Assembly: GCA_016713565.1 (NCBI GenBank)
Contig: JADJOX010000002.1
Span: 94,193-158,192, forward strand
DNA: 64,000 nt
Direction: 5' to 3'
Source of the DNA: Ignavibacteriota bacterium
Lineage (GTDB): Bacteria > Bacteroidota > Ignavibacteria > Ignavibacteriales > Melioribacteraceae
Each line of letters starts with the position of its first letter. Position 1 is the stretch's first letter. The translations under genes and the position numbers were made by a program. Under the pieces are notes generated by a model. It worked only from the letters and a program-made list of their open reading frames with translations. It searched no databases and was not told where the DNA came from. Below, one piece after another: positions 9,870 to 19,142 of this stretch.

Positions 9870-12143
9870 TTAGTCTACTATAATTTCATCCACAAAAATA
9901 AATGCTTTGCCTTTGCCGTTATTATATCCAATATGCCAGCGAGGACAATTTATTAAGCTGTGTGTTTTTACTTTAATGTACCGTGCTTTTATATTATTTA
10001 CATTTAATGTAAACGGTTCAGTAAATATGCCGTCTTTATGTTCGTCAATTTTATTTTTTACTTCACCGATTTTAACATAATTAACATCATCACCTGAAAC
10101 AAAATATTCAATCGATTTTGGAAGCCAAATCCATGATTTTATTTCCTGCAGAAAATTTGTTCTTACTAAATTGATGTCGGTCATTTCTTCCAGATCAACA
10201 ACAGCTTCAAATTCAGTTGCTTCAAAACCAAGCCAATTGAAAAAATAATTTGCTTCGCCTATTGTTCCATCGGTTAATGTTTGCGGTCCTTTAACCAAAT
10301 AATTCGGGTGAATTTGACTAATAACTTTTACATTCTTTTTATAAGCTTTATGTATTGTAAATCCTTCATTAAAATACTTTTGCATTGATGAATAATATTC
10401 GTCGGGTGACAATCCTCTTTCGTGCAATGATTTAATTCCCGCTTCTTTGGCTCCGTTAACAAAATTATAAAGTTTTTCCTTCATACCATCTTTTACGGAA
10501 ACCTTGTTATCATCAATATTGAAAATTGAGTATTTTGCAGAAACATTTAATTTGGAAAGTTCTAAAATTGCGTATTCAAGGGGCAATCTAACTTCCTTAA
10601 CTCTTTTAAGATACTTCACGTCATCTTTTACAACTTTTTCGGCTTCATCAAAAATCTCAGAATATTTATCAAGTAATTCCGGCTTAAGATAACTGTCTTT
10701 TCCAGTTGATGGATAGCCGTAAATTATAAGTTTATCTCCTGATTTAACCAATGAACTATCAATTAAATCAAAGTACTCTTTAACTTTCGGTGCGGCTTTA
10801 CCAAAGTAGCCGTTAAAATATTCGTTCTTAACCGCATTAATATCTTCATCCGGATTCCACATTAATTTTGCCAAAACATATGCTTTCAATTCATGAAAGT
10901 CGCTCCACGAATCTCCGCTGCCTTGTTCAAATAAATACTTCACTCCATGATCTACAAACATTTTTAAATTGGGTTGAAGAACATGAAAATTTGGGAATGG
11001 ATCCGTATAACTTGAAAACTGAACAACATAATCCCAAATTTTAATATTGTTGGTTAAATTACTCCATTCACTTATATCTCTGTTAAATAGATCATCTTTA
11101 TTTTCAGAAATTGGTTTACTTCTGTCGCATTCAATCGTACAAAGCACAACCATTACATTCGGTTCGGGTTTTATTCCTACCGGCGCTTTTCTTGTGTATT
11201 GATATGCCAAAGTAGAAATTGTTTTGTTAGGAAATTCTCTTGCGACTTTGTTAACAAAATCAATTATGGTTCCGGCTGGACTTTGGAATATCGAATCACT
11301 TCTTGAACATGATTCGCACATACAAACACCAAAGTTATCGTTTTGCGAAACATCCCAAACTTCCGCTTCGGGTTTTTCAGCCATTTTTCTTTTTAACTCA
11401 TCAATTACAATTTTAAGTACATCCGGATTTGTTAAGCACAATTGCTGATGAGGAATTCTAATTCCGTTTATCTCCGAAAAATATTCCGGATGAGTTTTAA
11501 AATATTTATCAGATGGAACTAAGCTTTCGAATGTATGAACAAAAGAACCGTAATATTTTTCACGTTCGGAATAATGGTGCAGTTTATGCCAATCGCAAAA
11601 ATACTGTGAAGATCTTGCAGAAGGCAAGTGAAGTTCACGATAAATTACTTGAGGAACTTCAGTTATTGAAAATTCGGGAATCGTAATTTTATTTTTACGC
11701 GGAACTTCAATTGCATCCGGTGAATACATTTTACATCCGAGAATATTATCTAAAAATGTATATACTCCGTACAAAGTTCCTTTTTTATTTCCCCCGGCAA
11801 TCACAATTTTTTTATCAATAGTTTTAATTGTGAAACCATCAAGACCAAGCGAATCCAATCCTTTAATATTCAGGTTTTTAATTCTATTGTTTCTGCCAAT
11901 TAAAATTTCATCATCTGATTCTGAAGTATTGTCTTTTACAATTTTTAACTCGGTGCCGGATATTTCCTTAATATATTTTTGAAGTTCTTCGGCTGAATAT
12001 TTTTCAACGTCATTTGCGTTTTCAGGAATTACAATTTTATAATTTGTTGAATTATTATCAACGATTGTAATTTCAGATTTACACGCCGAAAAAATCGCAA
12101 TAATAACAATTGAACATAATACAATTATAATTTTCTTTGTCAT
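9870..12143 (-). CDS. DUF4838 lipoprotein (alpha-glucuronidase N-like domain, putative glycosidase) with shared C-terminal module
   Basis: A 757-residue lipoprotein (lipobox FSAC, Cys21). Residues 25-160 resemble the N-terminal domain found in GH67 and GH20 enzymes (YSAEELQKYIKEISG, TLYGVYTFLDNILGC). The middle (about 165-570) is DUF4838, with SQNDNFGVCMCESC and QGSGDSWSDFHELKAYVLAKLMWNPD. The end (about 610-757) is the discoidin-like module, finishing CPRWHIGYNNGKGKAFIFVDEIIV, with a short insertion compared with the other copies. DUF4838 is frequent in polysaccharide loci and is presumed to be a TIM-barrel glycosidase, but to my knowledge most members lack proven activity. It is the last gene of the reverse GH20-GH29-GH29-GH29 unit, 22 bases after the preceding GH29. 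The linkage cut cannot be read from the sequence. Confidence 0.78.
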   Translation of the reverse strand: MTKKIIIVLCSIVIIAIFSACKSEITIVDNNSTNYKIVIPENANDVEKYSAEELQKYIKEISGTELKIVKDNTSESDDEILIGRNNRIKNLNIKGLDSLGLDGFTIKTIDKKIVIAGGNKKGTLYGVYTFLDNILGCKMYSPDAIEVPRKNKITIPEFSITEVPQVIYRELHLPSARSSQYFCDWHKLHHYSEREKYYGSFVHTFESLVPSDKYFKTHPEYFSEINGIRIPHQQLCLTNPDVLKIVIDELKRKMAEKPEAEVWDVSQNDNFGVCMCESCSRSDSIFQSPAGTIIDFVNKVAREFPNKTISTLAYQYTRKAPVGIKPEPNVMVVLCTIECDRSKPISENKDDLFNRDISEWSNLTNNIKIWDYVVQFSSYTDPFPNFHVLQPNLKMFVDHGVKYLFEQGSGDSWSDFHELKAYVLAKLMWNPDEDINAVKNEYFNGYFGKAAPKVKEYFDLIDSSLVKSGDKLIIYGYPSTGKDSYLKPELLDKYSEIFDEAEKVVKDDVKYLKRVKEVRLPLEYAILELSKLNVSAKYSIFNIDDNKVSVKDGMKEKLYNFVNGAKEAGIKSLHERGLSPDEYYSSMQKYFNEGFTIHKAYKKNVKVISQIHPNYLVKGPQTLTDGTIGEANYFFNWLGFEATEFEAVVDLEEMTDINLVRTNFLQEIKSWIWLPKSIEYFVSGDDVNYVKIGEVKNKIDEHKDGIFTEPFTLNVNNIKARYIKVKTHSLINCPRWHIGYNNGKGKAFIFVDEIIVD

Positions 12144-12165
12144 TTTAAGCCTTTAATAATTTTAT

Positions 12166-13491
12166 CTAATTACTTTCAATTGCTCCAACTACTTTTCGGT
12201 AAAGGTCTATTTCACCGTCCAGCAGAACTCCTATTACAGTATAATATTTATCTAAAACGTTTTCCGGAAGATCAATAAAAGTAATTCCGGGGTAATCATT
12301 CCAATAAACTTTACTAACGGTTTTACTGTTTAGGGCAGTACCATTACCAACTACCCAAATTGAATTTATTTTATTTTTTACGCCTTTTAAAGCAATTTGT
12401 CCGTTTGAATTTCCTTTAACAAAAAGATATAGAATTTTTTTATCTTTAGATAAAGCGGTTGGACCGTAAAAATGATCGTATGGAATTCCTTGACGAGTTC
12501 CATAAATAGCGTCTTTATGTTTTGATGTCCAATTTGCAAATTCTTTTAGAATATGAACTTGTTCATCGGCAATTGTTCCGTCTGCTTTAGGACCAATATC
12601 TAAAAGCAGATTTCCGCCTTGGCTGATGCAATCTACAAATACGTCTAATAATTGTTGAGGAGTTTTATAATCTTTATCATTTTGCTGATAACCCCATGAA
12701 TCATTCATTGTATAGCATAATTCCCAATATTTGGCTTCAGGTCGTATAACCGGCGGACCTTGTTCGGGTGTATCATAATCGCCGTGGCCTTGCAATCGCG
12801 AATTAATAATAACGTTTGGGTTTTTATCTAGAAGCATTTTACGCACTTTTTCAGCTTGCCATTCATCGGCATTATGTTCCCAGTCACCATCAAACCACCA
12901 CAAATCAGGATTATATTTATCGGCTAATTCTATTAACTGTCCTTGATAGTAATCTAAAAATTTATTCCATCGCTTTGGGTCGTCATTAATTTTATATCTC
13001 TTAATTTCTCTGGTAAAATCAGTATAATCGTTATAAGACCAATCGGGAAGGGAATAATATAAACCAACTTTCAAATTATTTTTTCTTAATGCTTTAACAA
13101 AAGGAGTAAGCACATCTCTTTTTGCCGCAGAATTTACAGCATTTAAATTTCCGTATTTTGTATCCCATAATGAAAAGCCATCGTGATGACGCGAGGTAAT
13201 AACAGCGTATTTAGCTCCGCTGTCTTTTATTAACTTAACCCATAAATCAGGATCATATTTTTCCGCTGTAAAACCGTTGACTTGCTTTAAATAATCTTCG
13301 TGTGAAATTCTACCGTTAAAAAAGGACCAAGATTCGGATATTCCATTAACGGCATAAATTCCCCAATGAATAAAAATACCAAGCTTGGCATCTTTAAACC
13401 ATTCCATTTTTGCTTGATGAAGTGAATCAAGATTTTGAGCGTTATGATTTACAATTATTAAACTGAAAAAAATAATTAGAAATTTTTTCAT
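12166..13491 (-). CDS. GH29 family alpha-L-fucosidase (compact, 441 aa)
   Basis: A secreted retaining exo-fucosidase: signal peptide to about residue 18, then the (beta/alpha)8 barrel. Family marks are LGIFIHWGIYAVNGISESW with the substrate-contacting His42, SRHHDGFSLWDTKYG, and the nucleophile D201 in LWWFDGDW. A short C-terminal beta domain ends the protein with no carbohydrate-binding module, so it is the smallest of the five GH29 enzymes in the window. It stands between the tandem GH29 pair (13507, 15018) and DUF4838, with a 15-base gap on the upstream side, in a reverse operon that starts at GH20. Removal of alpha-linked fucose from N-glycan or mucin antennae is the expected role; subfamily A or B cannot be assigned with certainty. 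Confidence 0.93.
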   Translation of the reverse strand: MKKFLIIFFSLIIVNHNAQNLDSLHQAKMEWFKDAKLGIFIHWGIYAVNGISESWSFFNGRISHEDYLKQVNGFTAEKYDPDLWVKLIKDSGAKYAVITSRHHDGFSLWDTKYGNLNAVNSAAKRDVLTPFVKALRKNNLKVGLYYSLPDWSYNDYTDFTREIKRYKINDDPKRWNKFLDYYQGQLIELADKYNPDLWWFDGDWEHNADEWQAEKVRKMLLDKNPNVIINSRLQGHGDYDTPEQGPPVIRPEAKYWELCYTMNDSWGYQQNDKDYKTPQQLLDVFVDCISQGGNLLLDIGPKADGTIADEQVHILKEFANWTSKHKDAIYGTRQGIPYDHFYGPTALSKDKKILYLFVKGNSNGQIALKGVKNKINSIWVVGNGTALNSKTVSKVYWNDYPGITFIDLPENVLDKYYTVIGVLLDGEIDLYRKVVGAIESN

Positions 13492-13506
13492 TTAAATACC
13501 TATTAT

Positions 13507-14985
13507 TTATTTTTCTATTTCGTTAATCTTAAATGTCCATGCAAAATTACATGTAGGTTTATTTTGTAATTCTTTAGGAACCGAAATTAAAACACCATTT
13601 CCAATTTTATTCCATTTTAATTCTGTATTTGATCCCAATAAATTTACTTTGCTTCCCGGTTTAGGCGCGAATGAAGATACAAAAATTTCAGAAGGAATAT
13701 TTTTTTCATCTTTATCAGCCATATAGATAGCATAAACTGTATTTGTATTTTTTTTATTTGTAAAACATATTTTTGATTCTTTGAACGGCGCAATTGCTCT
13801 TGTACCATAAATAGCTTCATTGTTAACTTTCATCCAATCGCCGATATCTTTTAATCTATCGTATGCCGCATCCGGCCAAATTCCTTCGGGACTAGGTCCA
13901 ATATTTAAAAGCAGATTTCCGCCTTTGCATACAATATCTACAAGCATGTGCACTAATTCATATGATGGTTTATACTGCGGATTAAAAACCCAACCCCAAC
14001 CACCGCCGGCAATAATGCAAGATTCCCAAGGATAGGGAAGCGATTTATCAGGAACAGTGTTTTCAGGTGTTAAGTAATTTTGGTTTTTTCCTTTTACTGC
14101 TCTATCAACAACAATTAATCCAGGCTGAAGTTTTCTAGCTTTTTCAACCAACTCATCCATTTTAATATCTTGATTAACAATTTTACTTTTTAAAAATCCG
14201 CTTGGCGTATTTTTAACGCTTCTTTCATACCAATCTTGAATATCATTTTTTTGTTTGGCTACCCAACCGCCGTCTAACCAAAGAATATCTACTTTTCCAT
14301 AATCAGTTAGCAATTCCAAAATTTGATTATGAGTGAAGTCAACATATTTCTGCCATTTTTCGGGATAAAGTTCAGGATCATAATTTACATTTCTATCAAG
14401 CGGCGGGAAATACGGATCCCAATAATATTCGCAGTGCCAATCGGGTTTTGAAAAGTAAGCGCCAGCCCAAAGTCCTTGCTTACGAAAAGAATTAAAAATT
14501 TCTTTTGTTACGTTTGCCTTTGGATTTGTATGAAACGGAACTTCCTTTGAAGTGATCTTATAATCGGTATATTTTGTATCAAACATGCTGAATCCATCAT
14601 GATGTTTTGTGGTGAATACAACATATTTCATACCCGCATCTTTTGCGGCTTTAGCCCATTTATCCGGATCAAATTTTGTGGGGTTAAAAGTAGTTTTTAA
14701 ATTTTCATATTCTTTTTTATATTCAAAATAATTTTGCGGATTACTGCCTTTTTTTCTTTCACACCATCCGTAATCTTCGGGACAGATGGACCATGATTCA
14801 ACAATTCCCCATTGACTGTATGTTCCCCAATGCATCAACAGTCCAAATTTAAGATCCTGCCATTGTTCAAGTTTTTCTAAAACCAAAGGATCGGTTTCCG
14901 GGACATAATCGGTAATTTCGTGTTCCAGCTGTGCAAATAAATTTATACTTAAGGCAAAGAAAATAAGGTTTATTAGTACTCTCAT
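13507..14985 (-). CDS. GH29 family alpha-L-fucosidase, tandem copy A
   Basis: A 492-residue secreted GH29 enzyme; the signal peptide ends near residue 19 (NLFAQ). Barrel marks are LKFGLLMHWGTYSQWG with His52, TTKHHDGFSMFDTKYTD, and the nucleophile D238 in ILWLDGGW. An unusual insert, DPYFPPLDRNVNYDPELYPEKW, follows PDWHCEYYW and is shared with the neighbouring copy at 15018-16508. The two proteins align without gaps over the first 240 residues and are largely identical from LEHEITDYVPETD to TDYG, so they come from a tandem duplication. This copy keeps all recognisable GH29 substrate residues. It is 32 bases downstream of copy B and 15 bases upstream of the 441-residue GH29. Confidence 0.92.
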   Translation of the reverse strand: MRVLINLIFFALSINLFAQLEHEITDYVPETDPLVLEKLEQWQDLKFGLLMHWGTYSQWGIVESWSICPEDYGWCERKKGSNPQNYFEYKKEYENLKTTFNPTKFDPDKWAKAAKDAGMKYVVFTTKHHDGFSMFDTKYTDYKITSKEVPFHTNPKANVTKEIFNSFRKQGLWAGAYFSKPDWHCEYYWDPYFPPLDRNVNYDPELYPEKWQKYVDFTHNQILELLTDYGKVDILWLDGGWVAKQKNDIQDWYERSVKNTPSGFLKSKIVNQDIKMDELVEKARKLQPGLIVVDRAVKGKNQNYLTPENTVPDKSLPYPWESCIIAGGGWGWVFNPQYKPSYELVHMLVDIVCKGGNLLLNIGPSPEGIWPDAAYDRLKDIGDWMKVNNEAIYGTRAIAPFKESKICFTNKKNTNTVYAIYMADKDEKNIPSEIFVSSFAPKPGSKVNLLGSNTELKWNKIGNGVLISVPKELQNKPTCNFAWTFKINEIEK

Positions 14986-15017
14986 AAATAATAACTCCTT
15001 TTACTTTTTATGAATAA

Positions 15018-16508
15018 TTAATTATAAAACTTTTCGACGTCGTTTATCTTAAATGTCCACGCGTATTTACAAGTCGGATTATTTTGAATTTCTTTAGGAA
15101 CCGAAATTAAAATGCCATTGCCTACTTTTTTCCAATCAAGGTTTTGAGAATAACCCAATAAATTTATTTTACTGTTGTTTTTTGGAACAAAAGAAGAAAT
15201 AAAAATTTCCGATGGAATGTTATTCTCTTTTTCATCAGCCATATAAATTGCATATACTGTATAGGAATTCTTTTTATTTGTGAAACATATTTTAGATTCT
15301 TTATAGGGTTTTAACGCTCTGGTTTCATAAATTGCTTCGCTGTTTATTTTCATCCATTCACCAATTTCCGAAAGTCTATCATATGCCGCGTCATCCCAAG
15401 TTCCATCCGGTCCCGGACCTATGTTAAGAAGTAAATTACCTCCTTTACAAACAATGTCAATCAGCATGTGTACAAGTTCGTATGACGATTTATAAGTCGC
15501 GTTGAAAACCCAGGACCAGCCGCCGCCGGAAGTTATACACGATTCCCAAGGATATAGAAGAGCATTTTCGGGGACAGTATTTTCCGGTGTTAGATAATTT
15601 TGATTTTTTCCTTTAACCGCTCTGTCAACAACTATCAATCCCGGTTGAAGTTTTCTTGCTTGTACAACCAATTCATCCATTTTAATATCTTGATTAACAA
15701 TCTTACTTTTTAAAAACCCGCTTGGTGAATTTTTGAGACTATTTTTATACCAATTCGCAACTTCGTCTTTTTGCTTTGCTACCCATCCGCCGTCCAACCA
15801 TAATATATCTATTTGTCCGTAATCTGTTAATAATTCACTAATTTGATTATGAGTAAAATCCACAAATTTTTGCCACTTTTCAGGATAAAGTTCCGGGTCA
15901 TAATTTACGTTTCTATCCAAGGGAGGAAAGTAGGGATCCCAATAATATTCGTTGTGCCAATCGGGCTTGGAGAAATAAATTCCAGCCATAAAATTTTGTT
16001 GGGTGAATGAATTTAAAATTTCTTTCAAAACATTTGATCTTGGATTACTGTTGAAAGGACATGTTTTATCGGTAATTTTATAATCTGTTGTCTTTGTGTC
16101 AAACATGCAGAATCCGTCATGATGTTTTGCCATTGCGACAACATATTTCATACCCGCATCTTTTGCGGCTTTAGCCCATTTATCCGGATCAAATTTAGTT
16201 GGATTAAAAGTTGTTTTTAAATTTTCATATTCTTTTTTATATTGGTAGTAATTATCCGAATGACTGCCTTCAGTTCTCATGCACCATCCGTAGTCTTCGG
16301 GACAAAGAGACCAAGATTCAACAATGCCCCATTGGCTGTATGGTCCCCAAGTCATAAGTAGTCCAAATTTAAGATCCTGCCATTTTTCAATTTTATTTAA
16401 GGCAAGGAGATCAGTTTCCGGAACGTAATCAGTAATTTCATGTTCTAATTGAGCAAAGGAATTTGTAAACCAAAATATTAGAATTATAAAAAAGAATATT
16501 CTATTCAC
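15018..16508 (-). CDS. GH29 family protein, tandem copy B with altered active-site motif
   Basis: A 496-residue secreted GH29 paralogue of the gene at 13507-14985. The nucleophile D239 in ILWLDGGW and the His pair in AKHHDGF are kept. The conserved HWG motif near the start of the barrel reads LLMTWGPYSQWG, so the His that contacts fucose in GH29 structures is Thr53 here. The following residues also differ from copy A (CMRTEGSHSD against CERKKGSNPQ). This may change the sugar accepted or lower activity on plain fucose. The gene is 16 bases downstream of GH20 in the reverse operon. It is a full-length reading frame with no sign of decay, so a changed specificity is more likely than loss of function, but that is inference. 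Confidence 0.9.
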   Translation of the reverse strand: MNRIFFFIILIFWFTNSFAQLEHEITDYVPETDLLALNKIEKWQDLKFGLLMTWGPYSQWGIVESWSLCPEDYGWCMRTEGSHSDNYYQYKKEYENLKTTFNPTKFDPDKWAKAAKDAGMKYVVAMAKHHDGFCMFDTKTTDYKITDKTCPFNSNPRSNVLKEILNSFTQQNFMAGIYFSKPDWHNEYYWDPYFPPLDRNVNYDPELYPEKWQKFVDFTHNQISELLTDYGQIDILWLDGGWVAKQKDEVANWYKNSLKNSPSGFLKSKIVNQDIKMDELVVQARKLQPGLIVVDRAVKGKNQNYLTPENTVPENALLYPWESCITSGGGWSWVFNATYKSSYELVHMLIDIVCKGGNLLLNIGPGPDGTWDDAAYDRLSEIGEWMKINSEAIYETRALKPYKESKICFTNKKNSYTVYAIYMADEKENNIPSEIFISSFVPKNNSKINLLGYSQNLDWKKVGNGILISVPKEIQNNPTCKYAWTFKINDVEKFYN

Positions 16509-16524
16509 TTTGTTTCCTCAAACT

Positions 16525-18819
16525 TTATTTTACAGTTACTTCATCGATAAATATCCATGCTTTACCGCCGGCTCCGGTATGCCATTCAGGACAAACCCCA
16601 ATATTTTTTGCATGAATTTTTACATATTTTGCGTCAGCATTTTCAAACTGAGCGGCAAAATTTTTATTTATTGATCCGGCATCTTTGGGATTAACATCAT
16701 TAATAATTTTAACTGGTTCGTTATAATTCTTACCATCTGTAGATAATGAAACTTCAACAAACTCAGGCAGAAATACCCAAGAATGATTACTTTGAATGAA
16801 GTTCATTTCAACTGAATTAATTTTGTCAATATTTCCCAAATCAATAACTGCATCGAAATCATCACCCTCAAATCCTTGCCAAAATGAATCAGCAAAAGAA
16901 TTAGAACCGTATAAACCGTCGACCAATCCAAAGTTGCCGCCGCCGTTATACTTTTCGGAATATGGAAATTTTAAAGTAATATTTTTCCCGAATGCCTTAT
17001 GAATATTTATATCTTTTTCGGTTGTCTTACTCATAAGTTTTCCATTTTTGTAAGTAACGGCTTTAATTTTTGAACTGCCTTCAATTTTAAATGGTGAACT
17101 GTATTTCGTTGATTTTTCAGTTGGCTCACTTCCGTCAACAGTATAAAAAATTTCTACATTTGATAATTCGGTACTCATTGCGATCATCAATGTTTTTGTT
17201 GCATCGTCAAAATCGGTACCAATTGTAACATTATACGCGCTCTTTGCATAATTTACCTGCATAGCTTCATATCTTTCAAATTGCTGATCCATCTTTCTAA
17301 TAAAATTATTCAGATCTTTTTTCTCTTTTTTCGTCCAAAGAACTTCTGAAAGCGCAGAAATTCTCGGCATTAACATATATTCCACATCTTTAAATTCGGG
17401 AAGCTGCTCGGTCCACATATTTGCTTGCGCGCCTAAAATAAATTCAGCTTCATCGGTATTTAATTCAGCAGGAACGGGTTCATATGAATATACTTTGGTT
17501 AATGTTAATTTAGAACCCGATGAATGAGGTTCATTCGCAGCGTCACCTTGAGCTTGATCAAAATAACAGTGAGAGCCGGGTGTCATTATTACATTATGAT
17601 TTTGTTTTGCCGCGGCAATTCCGCCTTCAATTCCTCGCCAAGACATTACAGTTGCCTGAGGCGCTAAACCGCCTTCTAGAATTTCATCCCAGCCTATTAT
17701 TTTTCTGTCTTTTGTGAGTAAAAAGTCTTCTATTCTTTTGATAAAATAACTTTGTAATTCATGCTCATCTTTAAGATTTTCTTTTTTAATTCTTGCCTGA
17801 CATTTTTTACATACGTGCCATCTGTCTTTAGGACATTCATCACCGCCAATATGAATATACTTGCTCGGAAATAATTCAATAACTTCTGTTAAAACGTCTT
17901 CAAGAAATTCAAATGTTTTTTCATTGCCAGCACAGTATACATCTTTCATTACGCCCCATTCGGTTCCTACTTCAAATGGTCCGCCAGTGCATGATAGTTC
18001 AGGATAAGAAGCTAACGCGGCTTGTGAATGACCGGGCATTTCAATTTCGGGAATAACCGTAATAAATCTATCTTCAGCATATTTAACTATTTCTTTTACA
18101 TCTTCTTGAGTATAAAAACCGCCGTAAGGTTTGCCATCGCTCGTTGATCCTTTTCTCCACGCGCCGATTTCTGTAAGCTTTGGATATTTTTTAATTTCAA
18201 TTCTCCAGCCTTGGTCTTCGGTTAAATGCCAATGGAATTTGTTCATTTTATGCATTGCCAAATAATCAATATATTTTTTTACGTCTTCCTTACTAAAAAA
18301 ATGTCTTCCAACGTCAAGATGAACTCCTCTGTAACTGAAACTCGGCTCATCGGTAATTTGAACGTACGGAACAGTAAGTTTTATATCTTTCTTTGTTAAT
18401 GAATAAATATCAACGGGAAGTAACTGAAAAATTGTTTGAATTCCATAAAAAATTCCTGCCGAATTGGATGCTGAAATTGTTACGCCTTTTTCATTTACAC
18501 TAAGCTGATATCCTTCTGAATTTTTAATTGACTCATCATACTTAATATAAATATAGTTGCTTTCCGGCTGATTTTCCTTTTGCTGTGTTAACTCCATTCC
18601 TGAACTTCTTTTTAAAACAATATTTAATTGACTAATTAATTTATTGGCATCGTTAAATTGATTATCCGCAAATACTTTTGTTTCCGCTGAAATAATAAAT
18701 TCACCATTTTCTATCATAGTTGACCGAGGCTCGGGAATAATACTAATTTCTTTTTTCTGATTTGTTGAACATGATAAAAAAATTATCATTATTAAAAATG
18801 TGAGTAATTTGATTTTCAT
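16525..18819 (-). CDS. GH20 beta-N-acetylhexosaminidase lipoprotein with shared C-terminal module
   Basis: Exo-beta-N-acetylhexosaminidase acting on terminal GlcNAc or GalNAc by substrate-assisted catalysis. Lipobox FLSC (Cys17) predicts a lipoprotein. Domains: GH20b (about 25-160), TIM barrel (160-510) with YRGVHLDVGRHF, KFHWHLTEDQGWRIEIK and the catalytic pair D327-E328 in HIGGDECP, a chitobiase-C-like domain (about 555-620, YTVDGSEP), and the discoidin-like module (about 625-764) ending CPEWHTGAGGKAWIFIDEV. Length 764 is typical of Bacteroidota GH20 enzymes with this tail. It is the first gene of the reverse unit that runs through three GH29 genes to DUF4838, facing the divergent promoter region that carries palindrome copy 2. 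Confidence 0.95.
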   Translation of the reverse strand: MKIKLLTFLIMIIFLSCSTNQKKEISIIPEPRSTMIENGEFIISAETKVFADNQFNDANKLISQLNIVLKRSSGMELTQQKENQPESNYIYIKYDESIKNSEGYQLSVNEKGVTISASNSAGIFYGIQTIFQLLPVDIYSLTKKDIKLTVPYVQITDEPSFSYRGVHLDVGRHFFSKEDVKKYIDYLAMHKMNKFHWHLTEDQGWRIEIKKYPKLTEIGAWRKGSTSDGKPYGGFYTQEDVKEIVKYAEDRFITVIPEIEMPGHSQAALASYPELSCTGGPFEVGTEWGVMKDVYCAGNEKTFEFLEDVLTEVIELFPSKYIHIGGDECPKDRWHVCKKCQARIKKENLKDEHELQSYFIKRIEDFLLTKDRKIIGWDEILEGGLAPQATVMSWRGIEGGIAAAKQNHNVIMTPGSHCYFDQAQGDAANEPHSSGSKLTLTKVYSYEPVPAELNTDEAEFILGAQANMWTEQLPEFKDVEYMLMPRISALSEVLWTKKEKKDLNNFIRKMDQQFERYEAMQVNYAKSAYNVTIGTDFDDATKTLMIAMSTELSNVEIFYTVDGSEPTEKSTKYSSPFKIEGSSKIKAVTYKNGKLMSKTTEKDINIHKAFGKNITLKFPYSEKYNGGGNFGLVDGLYGSNSFADSFWQGFEGDDFDAVIDLGNIDKINSVEMNFIQSNHSWVFLPEFVEVSLSTDGKNYNEPVKIINDVNPKDAGSINKNFAAQFENADAKYVKIHAKNIGVCPEWHTGAGGKAWIFIDEVTVK

Positions 18820-19142
18820 AAAAATAATTCTCCAAAATTCTTAAGTAAGTATAAATTAGAAATGTGCTCAATATATTAATTTGTGTAAACAAAATTTCTG
18901 TCAGTTTAGTTGGAATGTTTTTAATTGTATATCATATTAAGTTAAAATTGTCGAACACAGTCTCGTTGTTTTTCGAACAATGGATATACAGAAAATTCAA
19001 AAAAGTTATGCAATTTTATATCATTTTAAAATAATATTATATAACTTTACTTACACGTGTAAGTAAGATAACTAAAAAATTTAAATATAAAAATATTTTC
19101 TTATTTGCGAACTGATATTTATAAGACAAAAGAGACTTTATA
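18820..19142. promoter_or_regulatory. Divergent promoter region between the two halves of the glycan locus
   Basis: These 323 bases separate the reverse unit headed by GH20 from the forward unit headed by the transglutaminase-like gene. The region is very AT-rich and carries the 20-bp palindrome at 19047-19066, about 77 bases before the forward start and 228 bases before the reverse start. I could not pick promoter boxes with confidence. No coding region seen. Confidence 0.5.
19047..19066. promoter_or_regulatory. Operator-like perfect palindrome, copy 2
   Basis: Perfect 20-bp palindrome TTACTTACACGTGTAAGTAA, identical to the core of 5216-5237. In both places it lies 76-77 bases before a start codon (forward gene at 19143 here, reverse gene at 5140 there), which supports a shared position relative to the promoter. 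A LacI-type or similar dimeric regulator is likely, encoded elsewhere. Confidence 0.72.
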
